Shown here: positions 1 to 13,200 of the stretch, in pieces
Numbering within the stretch: the stretch's first letter is position 1
Layout of the letters: each line of letters begins with the position of its first letter
Assembly (NCBI GenBank): GCA_907165065.1
Contig: OU015528.1
Span: 68,987,474-69,051,473 of the forward strand
From: Caprimulgus europaeus
Taxonomy: Eukaryota; Chordata; Aves; Caprimulgiformes; Caprimulgidae
DNA length: 64,000 nucleotides
Reading direction: 5' to 3'
The notes under the pieces: generated by a model
What the model was told of the DNA's origin: nothing
Databases searched by the model: none
What the model saw: the letters and a program-made list of their open reading frames with translations, nothing else
Position numbers and translations under genes: made by a program

Positions 1-529
1 TGAAATAATCTAGTTTATCCCACATTTTTAGTTTGATTTAGAATTTTTTGTGGGAACTTGCTTAAAATATTTTGTTCAGTAACACTTTTAGGTTGCCAGC
101 CAAATGTGTACTTGAGTTATACATGCACTGTTCCTGAAGAAGGTACAAGCAAGTTGCTGAAGTTAGTATTTGTTTTAAAGGAATAAGACTTTTAAATTCT
201 TTAATATGTAATTAGTAAAATGTGTAATTAGTAAAACAACTTTCATTTTTTAAGGGAAGATTTAACAGTTGCTTTTTTTCTAAAGTAAAAAGGACTATGA
301 CTAATACTGAACAGGACTGTGTGCCAGCCTGGTTTCAGGTGAACTTGCCTGAGATGATCCTGACTGAGCAGGACAAAAACTGGTTTACACCTCTTGACCT
401 CAGGATGCTTGTCTTCCATATTGCTGTCAGACCAAGTCATGTTTGCTTAGATGGTAATAATTATGATTCCTCTTAATTGTTTTCTGAAAGCCCTGAGGCT
501 ACTTGCTGGATAAGCTAATTCAAGGGGAA
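1..529. other. PTPN12: PTPN12 intron, left edge of window
   Basis: AT-rich non-coding sequence inside the PTPN12 intron that precedes the large exon at 7394. No exon with splice sites and no recognisable repeat was found here. The upstream PTPN12 exons (catalytic domain) must lie to the left of the window. Assignment as intron follows from the downstream exon starting in mid-codon. Confidence 0.7.
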
Positions 530-1997
530 ATGGTTAGCGACACCACATAGACACACACAAGTCTGTGAGGCCAGATGGGATCCACCCAAGGGTACTGAGG
601 GAGCTGATGGAAGTGCTCACCAAGCCACTTTCCACCATCATTTATCAGCAGTTCTGGCTAACCAGGATCTGGGGATCTACAGGCATCTCAGTCTGACCTA
701 GGAAAGGTTATGGAGCAGATCATCTTGAGTGCCATCACGTGACACATGCAGGACAGCCAGGTGATTGGGCCCAGTCAGCATGGGTTTGTGAAAGGCAGGT
801 CTTGCTTGACTAACTTGATCTCTTTCTATGACAAGGTGACCCACTTACTGGATGAGTGTAAAGCTGTGGATGTTGCCCACATAGACCTTAGGAAAGCCTT
901 TGACACCATTTCCCACAACATTCTCCTGAGGAACTGGCTGCTCATAGCTAGGATGAGTGTACTCTTTGGGTAAAAAAAACTGTCTGGATGGCCAGGGCCA
1001 AGTAGTTATGGTGAATGGAGTTAAATCCAGTTGGTGGCCAGTCACAAGTGGTGTTCCCCAGGGGCCAGCTCTGTTCAGTATCTTTATTAATGATCTGGAC
1101 AAGGGGATTGAATGCACCCTCAGTAAACTTGGAGATGATACCAAGATGGGTGGGAGTGTTGATCTGCTTGAGGGTAAGAAGGCTCTACAGAAGGATCTGC
1201 ACAGGCTGGATCAATGGGCCAGGGCCAATTATACAAGGTTCAACAAAGCTCAGTGCTGGGTCCTGCATTTGGGTCGCCACAACCCCATGCAACACTACAG
1301 GCTTGGGGAGGAGTGGCTGGAGAGGTGCCTGGGGGAATAGGACCTGTGAATGTTGGTTGACAGTGGCTGCATATGAGCCAGCAGTGTGTCCAGGTGGCCA
1401 AGAAGGCCAACGGCATCCTGGTCTGTATCAGAAATAGTGTGGCCAGCAGGACCAGGGCAGTGATTGTCCCCCTGTACTCAACACTGGTGAGGCTGCACCT
1501 CAAGTGCTGTGTGCAGGTTTGGGCCCCTCGCTACAAGAAGGACACGGAGGTGCTGGAGCGTGTCCAGAAAAGGGCAACAAAGCTGGTGAAGGGTCTGGAG
1601 CACAAGTCTTAGGAGGAGCAGCTGAGGGAACTGGGGTGGTTTAGTCTGCAGAAAAGGAGGCTGAGGGGAGACCTTATTGCTCTCTGCCTGAAAGGAGGTT
1701 GTAGCGACGTGGGTGTTGGTCTCTTCTCCCAAGTAACAAGTGACAGGACAAGAGGAAATGGCCTCAAGTTGCATCAGGGGAGGTTTAAATTGGATATTAG
1801 GAAAAATTTATTCACTGAAAGGCTTATCAAGCATTGGTGCAGGCTGCCCAGGGAAGTGGTTGAGTCCCCATCCCTGGATGTATCCAAGTCGTGTAGACAT
1901 GGTGCTTAGGAACATGGTTTAGTGGTGGACTGGGCAGTTGGACTCAATAATCTTAAGGGATTTTTCTAACTAAACTGATTCTGTGATTCTATGAGAT
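530..1997 (+). mobile_element. CR1 LINE, 5'-truncated reverse transcriptase pseudogene
   Basis: A degenerate CR1 (chicken repeat 1) copy that starts inside the reverse-transcriptase region. Recognisable pieces in order are a PDGIHP-like block near 573, SQHGFVKGRSCLTNLISFYD (about 775-835), [11 protein letters not shown] (about 893-928), the SGVPQG block near 1050 and the thumb/3' region ending [14 protein letters not shown] (about 1840-1885). It ends near 1997 with the CR1-type ATTCTATGA tail. The FADD catalytic box is changed to LGDD near 1130. Part of the palm is deleted after 928, and several frameshifts and stops separate the frames. The endonuclease domain is absent. Dead copy, older than the one at 25 kb judging by the amount of damage. 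Confidence 0.93.
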
Positions 1998-4900
1998 GGT
2001 GACATCTCCTCTACAGCACTTTTCAGTGGCCAACCACTCGGTACACTGTAGAGTTTTTCGATAAAGGTAGCTTTCTTGCCTGTCTCTTCTCTTGTTTGTG
2101 ACCGTATCAAGTTAACTCTCGTGTCTGTACTAAGTAAGGATGAGGTGCCACTAAAGACTTTTGCCAGATGGGGTTGGAAGCTTACTCAGGGAGGGATAAT
2201 TAATCCTTTTAGTACTTGCTTTGGCTTGGGGAAGGAGTGCTACAAAAACTTCTAATTGTGCTTGTGCTTGGACTTCAATCTAATGACATTAAAATGCATT
2301 CCAAGGATTACTTGTAGTTCTGTTTCATTTCAAGCTGTGCAGAATCCTCTCTTTGCATTTTCTGCAAAGCTAAGATAAAAAACATTGATTAGTGTTCCTT
2401 GTGAGTTAGCACTCTGATTTGTATGTCACAATTAAAAACAAACCAAAAAGCCTCATATAACTAAATTTTACAAGAAAAATTCACCAGTTTATTATTTTTA
2501 TTAATTCCTTATACTTTTATATAAATTATCTATAGTATAGTTTGTATCAGCTTTGGTAAACTGCAGCTTTTCTTCCACGTAGATGGCAAAGATTTAATTC
2601 CTAAGTAGAATAACGTGGTTGTCTAGCTTCAGCCTGCTTATGTTGAGTCTTATTTTCCTATTTTAATTGTGAGGGAGGATATAGAGCTTGGTGTCTATTT
2701 TTGGTTGATCATAGCAGCTGCATTCCATGACTTTGGCATCACTCTCTTTTTTTATTTGAAAATAAAACCCTACAGTATGCTGAGTAGAACAACCATGGAT
2801 TACTTAAGGTTTTGTTTTTTTTCTTTTGAACAGTGGCCAAGTTTTCATTTAAATCTAAACCCACAGTGCCCTATTTTAATAATGTATCTCTTTGCCATTA
2901 AGGATAGAATGGCTTAGATTTCAAAACATTCTAAAAATTTAGAATATGTTGCAGAAAATGCAAAAATAGTGTTGTCGTTGCTTCCTCTTCCAGCCCCCCC
3001 CCACCCCATGTGTGCATTTTTGGTGGGAATTTGTGAGAGGGCACTTTTTTGACAAATTATTGTACTTTTAAAAATTAAAAAAAATATATAGTTTTGACAA
3101 ATTATAATTAATTTTATTATGAAAAATAGTTAAAAATTACTACTTAATGCATAGTTTACCTGACAGCTGGGAAGCCATTAACTTTGAGGTCTTTGGCACT
3201 AAGAGGTCTATGGCAATGAAAGTGTATGAAAAAGCTGCCTGGATCACCTAGGAAATTCCATATAGTGTTATGTGTGAGGCAGTGCGGAGGTGCTGGAATT
3301 ACACAATAATCAGTAGCAGTTGTATATGAAGAGACACTGTCAGGACTGAGTTATGAGAAGGCTTTCTATTTTCTGTTGCACAGTGTGATTTCACAGATTA
3401 CTTGAGAAGTGCTTGCTTTTGCAATATAGAAAAGCAATGCGAGGTTAATTCAAAGGTCTAATACAGGAAAGCTCACTGCTCTTTCTCAAATGATCTGGCA
3501 TTCTTTGGTTCACTGACTCTTTTCCGTCTCAATATGCTCTTTCATGAGCTTTCTAGTAGTTTCCTGGTAATTTAAATCAAGCTGGTTTTACTATACTGTC
3601 TCCTGTTGTTTGGAATAATATTAGTAGTTCATCTTCAGATAATTTTCTGCCTCTGGGGGGAGAAGTGTCAACAGAGCACAGCTGTTGGAGGAAGTGCCCA
3701 AAGAAAGCATTATGCGGCAGCCTGAAATGCCCAAGATTTTCTGGCAAGAGTTTTAGAAAAAGCTACTGCCAAACAAAGAACTCTTAAAGGTATACATATC
3801 CTAATATTTCTGCTTTGTGAAAAGAAACAGAAGCATTCTTTGCAATGTAGAACATGTGAAATAATAATACTATGGTGTCAGTAAAATAGAAAAATTGTTA
3901 CATATTTGGAGAAAAGCAGCAAATCCTTGGTGGGATCTATTTCCTTTAAAATAATAAAAAAAAAAGTCAGAATGCTATTTGGGCATCTCATTTTCTGAGG
4001 ATGGATATTCTTCAACATTAACATGGCAAAGAATTATTTTGATAGAGAATTTCTCATGTGATCACTGTAAGCTCTCCTTTAAGAGTGAAGGAATGCAATT
4101 TAACTTCAAATGTAGTGGGGAACGTTTTAATAGCTTTGTTTAGCTGCGTACAAGGAAGATGATTAAACAGCTCTTGGGTTGCTGATTTGTGCAGTATTTC
4201 TTGTATCATCAGTTCTACGCATACCTCTAAGGGGTCTGTTTGTATATAAGTGAAGTTCTGTTTACTAGTGAATCAAATGGGAGAGTACTTTCAATAAACA
4301 GTAATCAGTGAGGAGTTTAATGAATTTTCACTGATATTATGGGCCTATAATATTGCCATATCTAGTTTATGCGATTTTGCTTCTTTAGCTAATTATAATG
4401 CTTAGTGGTATGTCTGTACCAGATAAGAAATTAGTTTTGCTTATCACATGTGTGACTTGGTCAGAAATGAGGTCAATAAGGGAAAAACCTCATTTTCAGT
4501 AGGAGGATTTAGTGAAGATTACTGATAAGCTGGTAAAGGGGACATGTAAACACTTGTGCAAGTCAACTCCCTCCATCCTTCTGTCCACCCCCTGGAACAG
4601 GGGAGAGGAATCCAAGGGAAATTCTCCTGTCCTCCTTAGTGTATATTAGGTTGGAGCAAGACTGACTTTTCTTCTCCCTGCAGCTTATCTTTACTCATTC
4701 AGGCAAACAACTTATTCTTAAGCTTGTTCATTTTTCAAGAATGTCTAAAGGCAAAACAGTTCCCATATTACTTTTGATTAAGTTGTTTGGATGTTCTTTG
4801 TATTCCTCTTACCTTAATGTAAAGCAAAATAGTAGTATGCACGTGCAGGTTGGGGAGGAAGAGAAGGAATTTGAAACCCAGCCCTTTGTGACCAGGAGTC

Positions 4901-7393
4901 AGTCAGAGAATGGAAGAAGGCACCTGGGAGAACTGCAGGGGAAACTAGGGTTTCCAGACACAAAGATATAGTAACTTGTAGAAGATCATTTGGAAGCTGG
5001 GGAACTTGCAGTACCTCAGTGGGTGGGGATGTTCATAAACTGAAAATCCAAACAGTTCTCTTCAGTTTGGAATCCCTTGTGTAAGGGTTTTGGTTATCCA
5101 TCCCATACTGCTATAGCTTGGTGCTAATAAAATCACAGAGATAAAACTCATGCTGCAGTCCGTCCCAAGACAGGTATGCTTTCAATACTGCAGAAGATTC
5201 AAGTGTGAGGCTGTCTCCTATATGTCGTCTTTTTTCTTTTTTTTTTTTTTTTTTTTTTTTAATATGGGTTACAATCATGTCAAGAATTTGCACTGGCTAA
5301 GTCCTTTTTAGGCCTTAGCTGCAAGTAGGAGAGCTAATAGGATTGGTTTGATTTTGTTAGTGATGTGACATGGGGGCAAGTAACAAGAGCCTGTCTGCCT
5401 TTGTCCTGCAGTTGCTGAAATTTATTAGGCCTGTGTTAGACTTCTAATTTCAAACTGGGCTTCCTCTGAAAGATTTGTAGGAACAAGACAATGGTAGAGC
5501 TGGATGCTTTTTGACTGTTCCCTGTTGAATGGCAACCTGTATTTGGATGTAAGACTTCAACTGCAGTCTCTGAACCGTGGTTTCATTATGTAGCTGCTGG
5601 CTCATTGAGATTTCTTTTTCCTCCACAGAATCAAGTCTCTAAAATACAAATACTTTTCCATTCTCATTCTTCATCTGAGTTAGTAATGTATGATTAACTA
5701 CTACTGCTGTCATGGAAGTTCCTGTGAAATAACCTAAAAGCACAGGGCCTGGGGAATATAATCTGCATATCATCCTGTTGGTGCTTACAACATGGGATTT
5801 ATTACTGGCATGCCTTCTTCTAGATCTGCCAGATACGCTGTATTCTCCTAGGTTTTACACAAATGCATCAGAATACCGTCACAGTAGTCTGTCATCTAGC
5901 AGGTAGTAAGAGTTTTTGCCTTTTTGGAAGCCTCTGTTTTCTGGCTTTTTGTGTGTAGCTTTGAATTCATTTGCAAATAAAAGTCTATTTCTCAAGAGTA
6001 CTGTGAACACTCTTCTGAATAGATTCAGTTCTTCAGGGTGTTGGATCGTGAAAGGAAGGTACAGTCCAAGGTCTACTGGTGGCTTCATTTTCAAGGGAAG
6101 AGCATATCCTGCTATAACGTTATCTCCAAGGAAAGGTCTCCTGCTGCAGAGCTGGACTTGGTGATTTATGGTGCTTCTAACATAAATTATCCTAAAAAAC
6201 TAAAGGTATATGAGGATTTGGATGACTCCTGCTTGTTTAAGGTTGTTTGGGTTCTGGGAGCATCTGTCTTCTAAATATTAGTCTTGTACATAACGTGCTG
6301 GCCTGTATAGAGGGTTTATTATTTCCCTATGAAGGACACCTCTGAAAACAGCAGGAAGTGATCTGAGCTTTGTACATAAAATGGGCTAGCATGTAGCTAA
6401 ACAGACTCCTTTGCAAACTGTAATCCGTTATGCTTTGATTTATCTGCCTGGAGTGAAAGTACAATTTCTTTAAATTATCTCACTGTGTTTTTCTTCTTGT
6501 CACACGTTTGTTTGGTACTTCACTTTCCACTCTGTTACTAGACTTACATAATGAAAGGAAATATTTTTAAAGGCTACGAAGGAAAATGCCTAATTACTTT
6601 GTAGACAAGACCTTAGTCAGTTGTGCAAAATGTTTGTAGTCAAATATTCTACATCTAATCTGAAAGTAAATTTACCACATGCCTGAAGAGCTTCTCCTTT
6701 TAAGTGGCTTAAGATGGGCTGTAATAAGTGCTGTGGTCTCACTAGTGTGTACTGTAACTTGGATCATCTATTCTACTGTCAATGGTTTTAATACAGTGGG
6801 CACCTCACGTCAGCTAAATTTGGTCAGCATCATTAGCCTTAAAACTATGGAGAAACTATTAAATACACAAATAGCAAAATAAAATTCTCCTGGGTATGTG
6901 GAGAAAAAGAAAAGCAAAGGAAGATATTTGGTGTTAAACAGGCTGTAAGGTTTTTTTAAAGAATTTTTGCCTGGCTTTATTGAAATTGAATTCCATATGC
7001 TGAGTTCCCTGAGCCACTTCTTAGGAAAGAGGAAAGCAAAAAAATTCCTGAAGTCCTGCCACAAGAGGGCCTTTCTTACAAAGTCTTTGAAGAGATAAAT
7101 GCTTCTGGGAAAGGATGTGAGCAATCTTTGAACTATCAATGAGGATTAGTTGTGGCCTGAATGCATGTCTTTGTGATATTCTCAAAGGCGTTTTGAGTGT
7201 GTTGACTTGTTTCTTGCCTACGCCACTAGTCATATTTTATAACCATTGTCTGTATGCAGTGGAAGCACTGCTGGGAGTTCAGTATTGGTTTGAAAGCATT
7301 ACTACTGCAGAGATAGATCAATAGATATCTAAAATATTGACAAAATACAGAAAGCTTACATAATTGTATTCTGGCTTTTTTTTTTTTTTGCAG
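1998..7393 (+). other. PTPN12: PTPN12 intron, remainder
   Basis: Non-coding AT-rich intron ending in a polypyrimidine tract (7376-7390) and CAG acceptor (7391-7393). It contains a C9 run near 2994-3002 and a T24 run at 5237-5260. Open frames here are short and unsupported by splice sites or family resemblance. I searched for the PPPKPPR-encoding exon expected just before the large exon and did not find it. Confidence 0.7.
5237..5260. repeat. poly(T) run
   Basis: 24 consecutive T following CTTTTTTC. It is a simple homopolymer in the intron. Read on the minus strand it is a poly(A) run, but no retroposed body with target duplications was recognised beside it. Confidence 0.9.
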
Positions 7394-8358
7394 TTGCCTT
7401 GTAGAAGGAGATGCTAAAGAAGAAATCCTGCAGCCTCCAGAGCCTCAGCCAGTACCACCAATCTTAACTCCATCTCCCCCATCAGCTTATCCAACAGTCA
7501 CTACTGTGTGGCAGGACAATGACAGATACCATCCAAAGCCAGTTTTGCACGTGGTTTCATCAGACCATTCAACAGACCTCAATGAGAATTATAATAAGTC
7601 AACAGAGCATTCAGGGAAGAATGAACCCAGTGAACGTGCAGAGAAAAGGCTGGAACGCAACCTAAGTTTTGAAATCAAGAAGGTACCTCTGCAGGAGGGA
7701 CCACGAAGCTTTGATGGGAACTCCCTTTTGAACAGGGGACATGCAATTAAAATTAAGCCTGCGTCATCCTGTGTAACTGATAAGAGCTTTAAGCCACAGG
7801 AGCAGCTTTCAGGGGATTCATTTGTAGATGCTACTCAAAACTCACGTATGGAATGCAGCATGCCACAGACTAGCACAGCCTTACTACCTTCACCAGAAAG
7901 TCTGCAGAGTCAGCAGGTTTCTGATACTCCCCCAAGACCAGACCGTCTGCCTCTGACAGAAAAGGGACATGCTACGTGGTCACTGCACGGGCCTGAAAAT
8001 GCACTGCGTACATCAGGGTCTGAAGACATGTCTTCAGACGTCTTAGGTCATGGTGTTAAAACTCTCTGTCTGGTATCAAACACCACAGTTGAACATCCTT
8101 CCAGTGATAATGTTGATCATACTACTATTTGTGTTCGAGCACCCCTCTGTTTTACTAATCCTCTTCATTCAGATGATTCTGATACAGATGAGATGAACTT
8201 TGACAGAGCCATGAGCAAAAGCACATCTAATGTTTCAACCGCAAGTGCCACAGTTTCTGCTGCCACAAATACTGAAAACATTTCTGCCAGAAAAGTATTG
8301 CCAATGTCTATTGCTAGGCAAGACTTAACAGCTGTAACATATTCTGAAGATGGCAAAG
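7394..8358 (+). CDS. PTPN12: PTPN12 (PTP-PEST) large exon: proline-rich and NPLH region
   Basis: Coding exon of the tyrosine phosphatase PTP-PEST, which dephosphorylates p130Cas, paxillin-associated proteins and other adhesion/cytoskeleton targets in the cytosol. A TTTTTTTTTTGCAG acceptor precedes 7394 and a G|GTAAGT donor follows 8358. The first base completes a codon from the previous exon. The frame then runs CLVEGDAKEEILQPPEP and stays open for 321 codons. Recognisable blocks are the PPILTPSPPSA proline stretch, SFEIKKVPLQEGP (7668-7706 region), PPRPDRLPL (7929-7955), which resembles an SH3/LIM-binding proline motif, and NPLH (8157-8168), the known Shc PTB-binding motif, followed by an acidic DDSDTDE stretch. 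The match to mammalian PTP-PEST is unmistakable. Mostly disordered, with many S/T/P residues (PEST-like). The catalytic domain lies outside the window. Confidence 0.97.
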
Positions 8359-11300
8359 GTAAGTTTCATTGTGGTTCAGAAAGTGCTGCTCTTGAACCTG
8401 GTTGTATCTTTAGAGCTGGACAACATAAATTTCTTTACTGTGCAATTTTCTAATTGTAAATTTAAACAGTGTAGTATGACAGCTTCAGAAGGGGCACAAA
8501 TCTTTCTCCCAGTTTTTGTTTTGCATGTGAGCTATGTCTGTTACACTGTTGGTACTACAGACCTTGATAAGCTGCTTCAAAAGCTTCTTTGCGAGGGGTG
8601 TAAGCATTTTTGGTTGCAGGTTTCTGTGTTATTGATTGGTGCATTTTTTTCTCCATGTCTGATTTCCTGGATGTGTCTGTAATAATGGCAGTTTTGAGTA
8701 GTCAAAGTATTTAAAACATACACACATCAAATTCATGCTTACTGGTTGATGTGCTAAACCTTAAAATGTAGATGTAACCTCTTTCACTGCATCAGTCTTT
8801 GAAGTTGCTCATGACTTGGCTCCTGCATTTTAATAGCATTGTAAATATTTATCCCTGCTTTCTTCTTTTGCTGTACATTGCCAGGGGAAGACAAATATTA
8901 CTATTCATCTAAAAATCCATGTTCTGCTTTGAAAATTATTCAGTTGTTCTTAATCTTTTCCTGCTTTTTGAGCAAGGAAAGTTTGCCAGGCTGCTTCTGC
9001 AAAAAGTTACAACATCATTTATTGAAGGCAAAAGGATCCCAAAATGTGCAGATTCAGATGTCAGTTAGACCGGCACACTTCAATCAGGTGGAGAACATAG
9101 CTGGGAAGAACAAAATAGGCCTCGGTGACTGCCTGTGAAAAGCCCACTGAAGCACAGGTAGTAAGGCTGTGGAGCTGAAAGGAGAACATGAGCTTCTGTA
9201 TTTAGATCAGACTCTTGTGCTAGGAGCTCCTTACAGCGATGGCCTTGCTTCAGGAGTCTGTGCAGGCTGTGTGACTTTGGGGTGAAGTGGGGCTCAGCAT
9301 CTGATGGGAGATGTGGAGCCAGCTGTGTTGAAAATACTTGCTTTGTGAACTAAGCTTTCACCAAAAGTCATATTTTCAGAAATGTGAACTTTGCAGCTTT
9401 AAAAACAGTCTGTTCCTATAGATTTTGTGATATTACATATATGCACAAAACAGTACTTGCACATATGTCTGTTTTTAACCCTGTGGCACTTTAAAAATGC
9501 TCTACACAGTAAAGACAAAGCATCATAGTTACTTCAGCACTTCCACCCAGTCTTCTTTGGGTTTGTTTTTGGTAGATTTGTATGCTATAGTATTTTTCCA
9601 ACGTTGCTTTTAGCCAGGCCTTTTTGCTTCTTTCCCAGGGCAATCACTGTTTATCATTGTTTGAAAATTGTTACCTCTCTATGCCTATCTTTCTGTAGAT
9701 GCTGTAAGATCATGCAAATAAGTGATATGTTATAAATAAAGAATGACAGAAATGTCACTCAATAATTTGTTTCATGTAACTGCAGATCAGAAACAGCCTG
9801 AAATAACAGTACAGCCTTTATGCTGCTGGTATGTTGCTGATTTCACAGGAATGGCTTAAAATGTTTATAATTTTTTATAACTTATCTCTTGTTATTGAGG
9901 GTGTAGCTGTTCCCTTTTCTACAATAGTGAACACTTCCCATTTTATACTCAGGTTGCAGGACTTGCAATGCATCTCGGACTCAAGAATATAGGGTTAGAC
10001 TGCTTTGCACCAGTGATGCTGGATGATGTTTTATAGTGTTTTTTTCATTTTCATGCTTGTTCAGGACTCTTCTGTCTGAAGCTGGGGATGTGGGTACAAT
10101 CATAAATGAAGCTTGCCTGTGAACTTACCAGCACCCTAGTTGCTTTACCATAACTGTTGGTATGCGTGATCTTACCACATAATTAAATCCTCTTTTTAAT
10201 TCAAATGAAGTGAAAAGTAGTTGTACCCTGAGGTTAAAAGAAACCCAAAACAACAACCCCACAATAATAGAAAACCCCAAACTAAAACAGAACTCAAAAA
10301 CCTCACTTTCAGTTAGTGCATACTCCATAATGGCTTTATGTGCTGATTTTACAGAGACTATTTTGATAAATGAAGGTTTTCTTATGCTATATAATAAACT
10401 TGAGATGGAGCAGGTCTCAGAGAAGTCACTTTGAACACAGTGGCTTGTAAAATGTGATGGAGTATCTGTCCCAGCTGCGGGCATGTTGGCAGGGCAAGCT
10501 TCATGGCTTCATTAGTTAAAACATCTTTATCTTTTTATGAATCTTATGTAGAATACAGTTGTCAGATGAGGCTTCTTATGGCAGCAGCTACTTCGAATTG
10601 TTTAGAACCTTTAATTTCAGCTCAAAATTGCTGAGCAGGCAGGAGTGGGGCTTTTGCTGCCAGAACAGCTTGCATAGTACACTCCTGAGAGAGGTGAGAG
10701 GGAGCAGACTGGGGAACAACAGCAGATGTCACCTCTGGCTCCTACTTACCCTTCTGGCTAGTAAACCTCGCACTAGACTGTTTAACTGGTTTATGTTAGT
10801 GGTGTGGCAGCCAGCCTGTGTGGGCCCCAAGATGGACTTGGGAAGCAAAACTGGGACTTGGGACTTTAGAGAAGCGCTTAATGGAGCTTCTTTAGAACTC
10901 GCTCTTGCACAGTGCAGGCCTGAAGAGCAACGCTGCTTAATGTCCTTGCAGTGTGCATTCTGTCTGTGCTGTGTTGGCTTTGGAAGTAAGTATGGGTACA
11001 GCTGCTTAAGGAAAAATAAAAATTGCTGCTCATCAGCAGTAAGTTGCTGCCTGCAGCACAGCTGAAGAGCTCCACATGCTTCTTATCGTGGTTAGGGAGC
11101 GTCACCAGCAGGTCAGTTGGTCGGCACCAATGGTGTATAGTTACAAGTACATGCAGAAGAGTTCAAGAAGCCAGTGTGTTGTAATGAGCTTGGCTCTTAC
11201 GTGCAGTGGCTGCAAATAGACATGTAATGAACTGCAATTAAATTACAATAACTACTGTGGTTACAGTTGCTGGCGAATTACTTGTTCAAGAAGCGAATGA

Positions 11301-11700
11301 TTCTACTTCAGTGCAGACTGATAATTCTGCTTATATTCTGTTGCTGAAAGAATGAAGAAAAAGTATTAATTGGAGTTGCTGAAGTTATTTTTTGTTGGGT
11401 TTTTTTTTCTCCAAATGGTTTAGACTGAAAATGTGTTTTGCTTTTCTTTCTTCCATCACATACAAACTGGTTCTTAACTCCTTAATGTGAAGACAGTGTT
11501 GTTAACATGGAGTTGTTCCTAAGGCAGCATTAGCAGGGTAAAAAAAAAGTGTTTATAATATTTAAAGCAAATTTTCCTTTTCCTTTAAATTTCATACCAA
11601 ATTTAAGATGATCTCACATATCAAAAGATCAGCTTCTAAAAATCTAGGAGGAAAATTTAAGTGGGTTTTTTAACTTATCTAAATGTCATGTTTGATTTAG
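8359..11700 (+). other. PTPN12: PTPN12 intron
   Basis: Intron between the large exon and the PSTPIP-motif exon, with donor GTAAGT at 8359 and acceptor TTTGATTTAG ending at 11700. Sequence is AT-rich. An A/C-rich low-complexity patch lies at 10236-10303. Open frames of up to 168 codons (10559-11065) have no family resemblance and are judged to be chance. Confidence 0.85.
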
Positions 11701-11778
11701 ATGCTGATACTAGTGAAGATTCCTCTCCCCCGCTCCCAGAAAGAACACCAGAATCATTTGTATTAGCAAGTGAACAGA
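11701..11778 (+). CDS. PTPN12: PTPN12 exon with PSTPIP-binding CTH motif
   Basis: A 78-base exon with acceptor TTTGATTTAG and donor A|GTGAGT. It joins in phase to the large exon (last base G plus AT gives Asp) and encodes DADTSEDSSPPLPERTPESF then VLASEQ. PPLPERTPESF is the hallmark of the PTP-PEST C-terminal homology motif, the docking site for PSTPIP1/2 adaptors, through which PTP-PEST acts on WASP and on pyrin-linked complexes. The motif is intact. It ends with one base of the next codon. Confidence 0.96.
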
Positions 11779-13111
11779 GTGAGTTTTTAATGTTTTGTGA
11801 TAATTTGAGATAAAATGTGAAATGCATTTCAGTATTGTATTTGAATGCCCCTGCTTTTTGGTTAATCTTAAAAGTGTTGGAGCAAATTGTAAAATGGAAT
11901 GAAATCTAGCATGTGTAATGACTTTTGAGGTTTAACTTTCACAAACCTTTGAACACAGGCAAATTACTTTCTGACTAAGCATGCTGGTACATGATATTTA
12001 GGTATATTGGAGACTTCAATATTGATTTTAATGGAGCTGGTTTTCAATCTGAAGGGTATGAAAATGAGATGCAGTGGGGAAATGCAATACAGTTAGGGGA
12101 TTCCCCAGCTATTTTAGGTAGTTTCCTAGTGCTCCCAGGTAGGGAATGGGGAAAGAAATGAACAGTGCTTACCTGATTCTCCTGGGCAAAGGAAAGATGA
12201 TGACATTTCATACTGCACTGCATCTAGTGAACAAGCACAGTTAAATTAACTTCAGCATAGTTTACTCCTTGCCTGTATCAAAAGGGTAACTGAAAGAGCA
12301 AACTGACACTTACAAATGATGTGCTTATATCTTCATATTTCATTCCTCAAGCCAGTAATGACAGAATAAAAAAAAATATTAATTGAAATTAAATTAGAAA
12401 TTAAGTTGATGTTTGGTATCTTCCAAAAAACCTGGTGTGATGTAGTTATTTACTGAGGTCATTTTATAAAACTTTCAAAAATTTTTGGCCAAAGGAATTA
12501 ATACAGATAATTTCAGCATAAAAACATTGAAGTTTTGTAAATATGTCCCTTGAGCATCATAAGCATGGAGTCAGTGATCCTTTCTTTGAGTTATTGTGGA
12601 CTGGCTTCTTTTCTGTGAGAACACAAGAAACAAAGCTTTTTTCTTTTTTTTTTTTTTTTTTCTTAAAAAAAAATCTTTTGGGGTTTGGAATCACTAAAAG
12701 CCCTTCAACTTTGTGTTTTTGTGTGATGTCAGTAAGGGACAGGTGTGGCTGTCGTGACTTGTGTGTTTTCTTTACTTAGTATGTCTTTTTCAGATCTACT
12801 CTTATTGAACAGCTGGTATAACAAAATTTTTAAAATACTGTTGAAAAATAAGCTAATTCTCCTAATTGTTAGGAACCCCCAAAGGAAATGAAGGAAGTGA
12901 ACATCCACAATGCAAACATTGCACTCATGTGTCTTGAATTATGTTATAGAGTCTTGCCTATCTTGAATGCTCTTAATATAAAGAGAGTTCAATGTTTTTA
13001 CAAGCATTTAATTTTTAAAAAGTTGCTTTTGAGCACATTTCTAATGCTGTGTTCTAATGCCACATCATGGAGGGAACTCAAGCATGTTGAGTTTGATTTA
13101 ATTTTTCCTAG
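11779..13111 (+). other. PTPN12: PTPN12 intron
   Basis: Intron from donor GTGAGT to acceptor ATTTTTCCTAG. AT-rich, with a poly(T) patch near 12641-12661. Nothing else recognised. Confidence 0.85.
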
Positions 13112-13200
13112 GCACACCCCTGCCAAAGCCAGTTCTGGTTGCACAGTCTGAGTGGAGCATATTGCGTGATCAGCATCTCCCTGAACAAACAGTCTCTACA
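13112..13200 (+). CDS. PTPN12: PTPN12 C-terminal exon (QSEWS)
   Basis: An 89-base exon between acceptor CCTAG (13107-13111) and donor GTAAGT (13201). Joined in phase to the previous exon it reads STPLPKPVLVAQSEWSILRD and then continues to TVST, ending exactly on a codon boundary. It corresponds to the less conserved segment after the CTH motif in mammalian PTP-PEST, where a similar SEWS block occurs. Identification rests on phase, splice sites and position as well as this short similarity. Confidence 0.9.

Noticed and set aside
243-440. Minus-strand frame beginning near MEDKHPEVK, checked as a possible exon
   Set aside because: Wrong strand for PTPN12, no splice sites, no family match.
10559-11065. 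168-codon frame in a PTPN12 intron
   Set aside because: No family resemblance, no splice support, composition like the surrounding intron.
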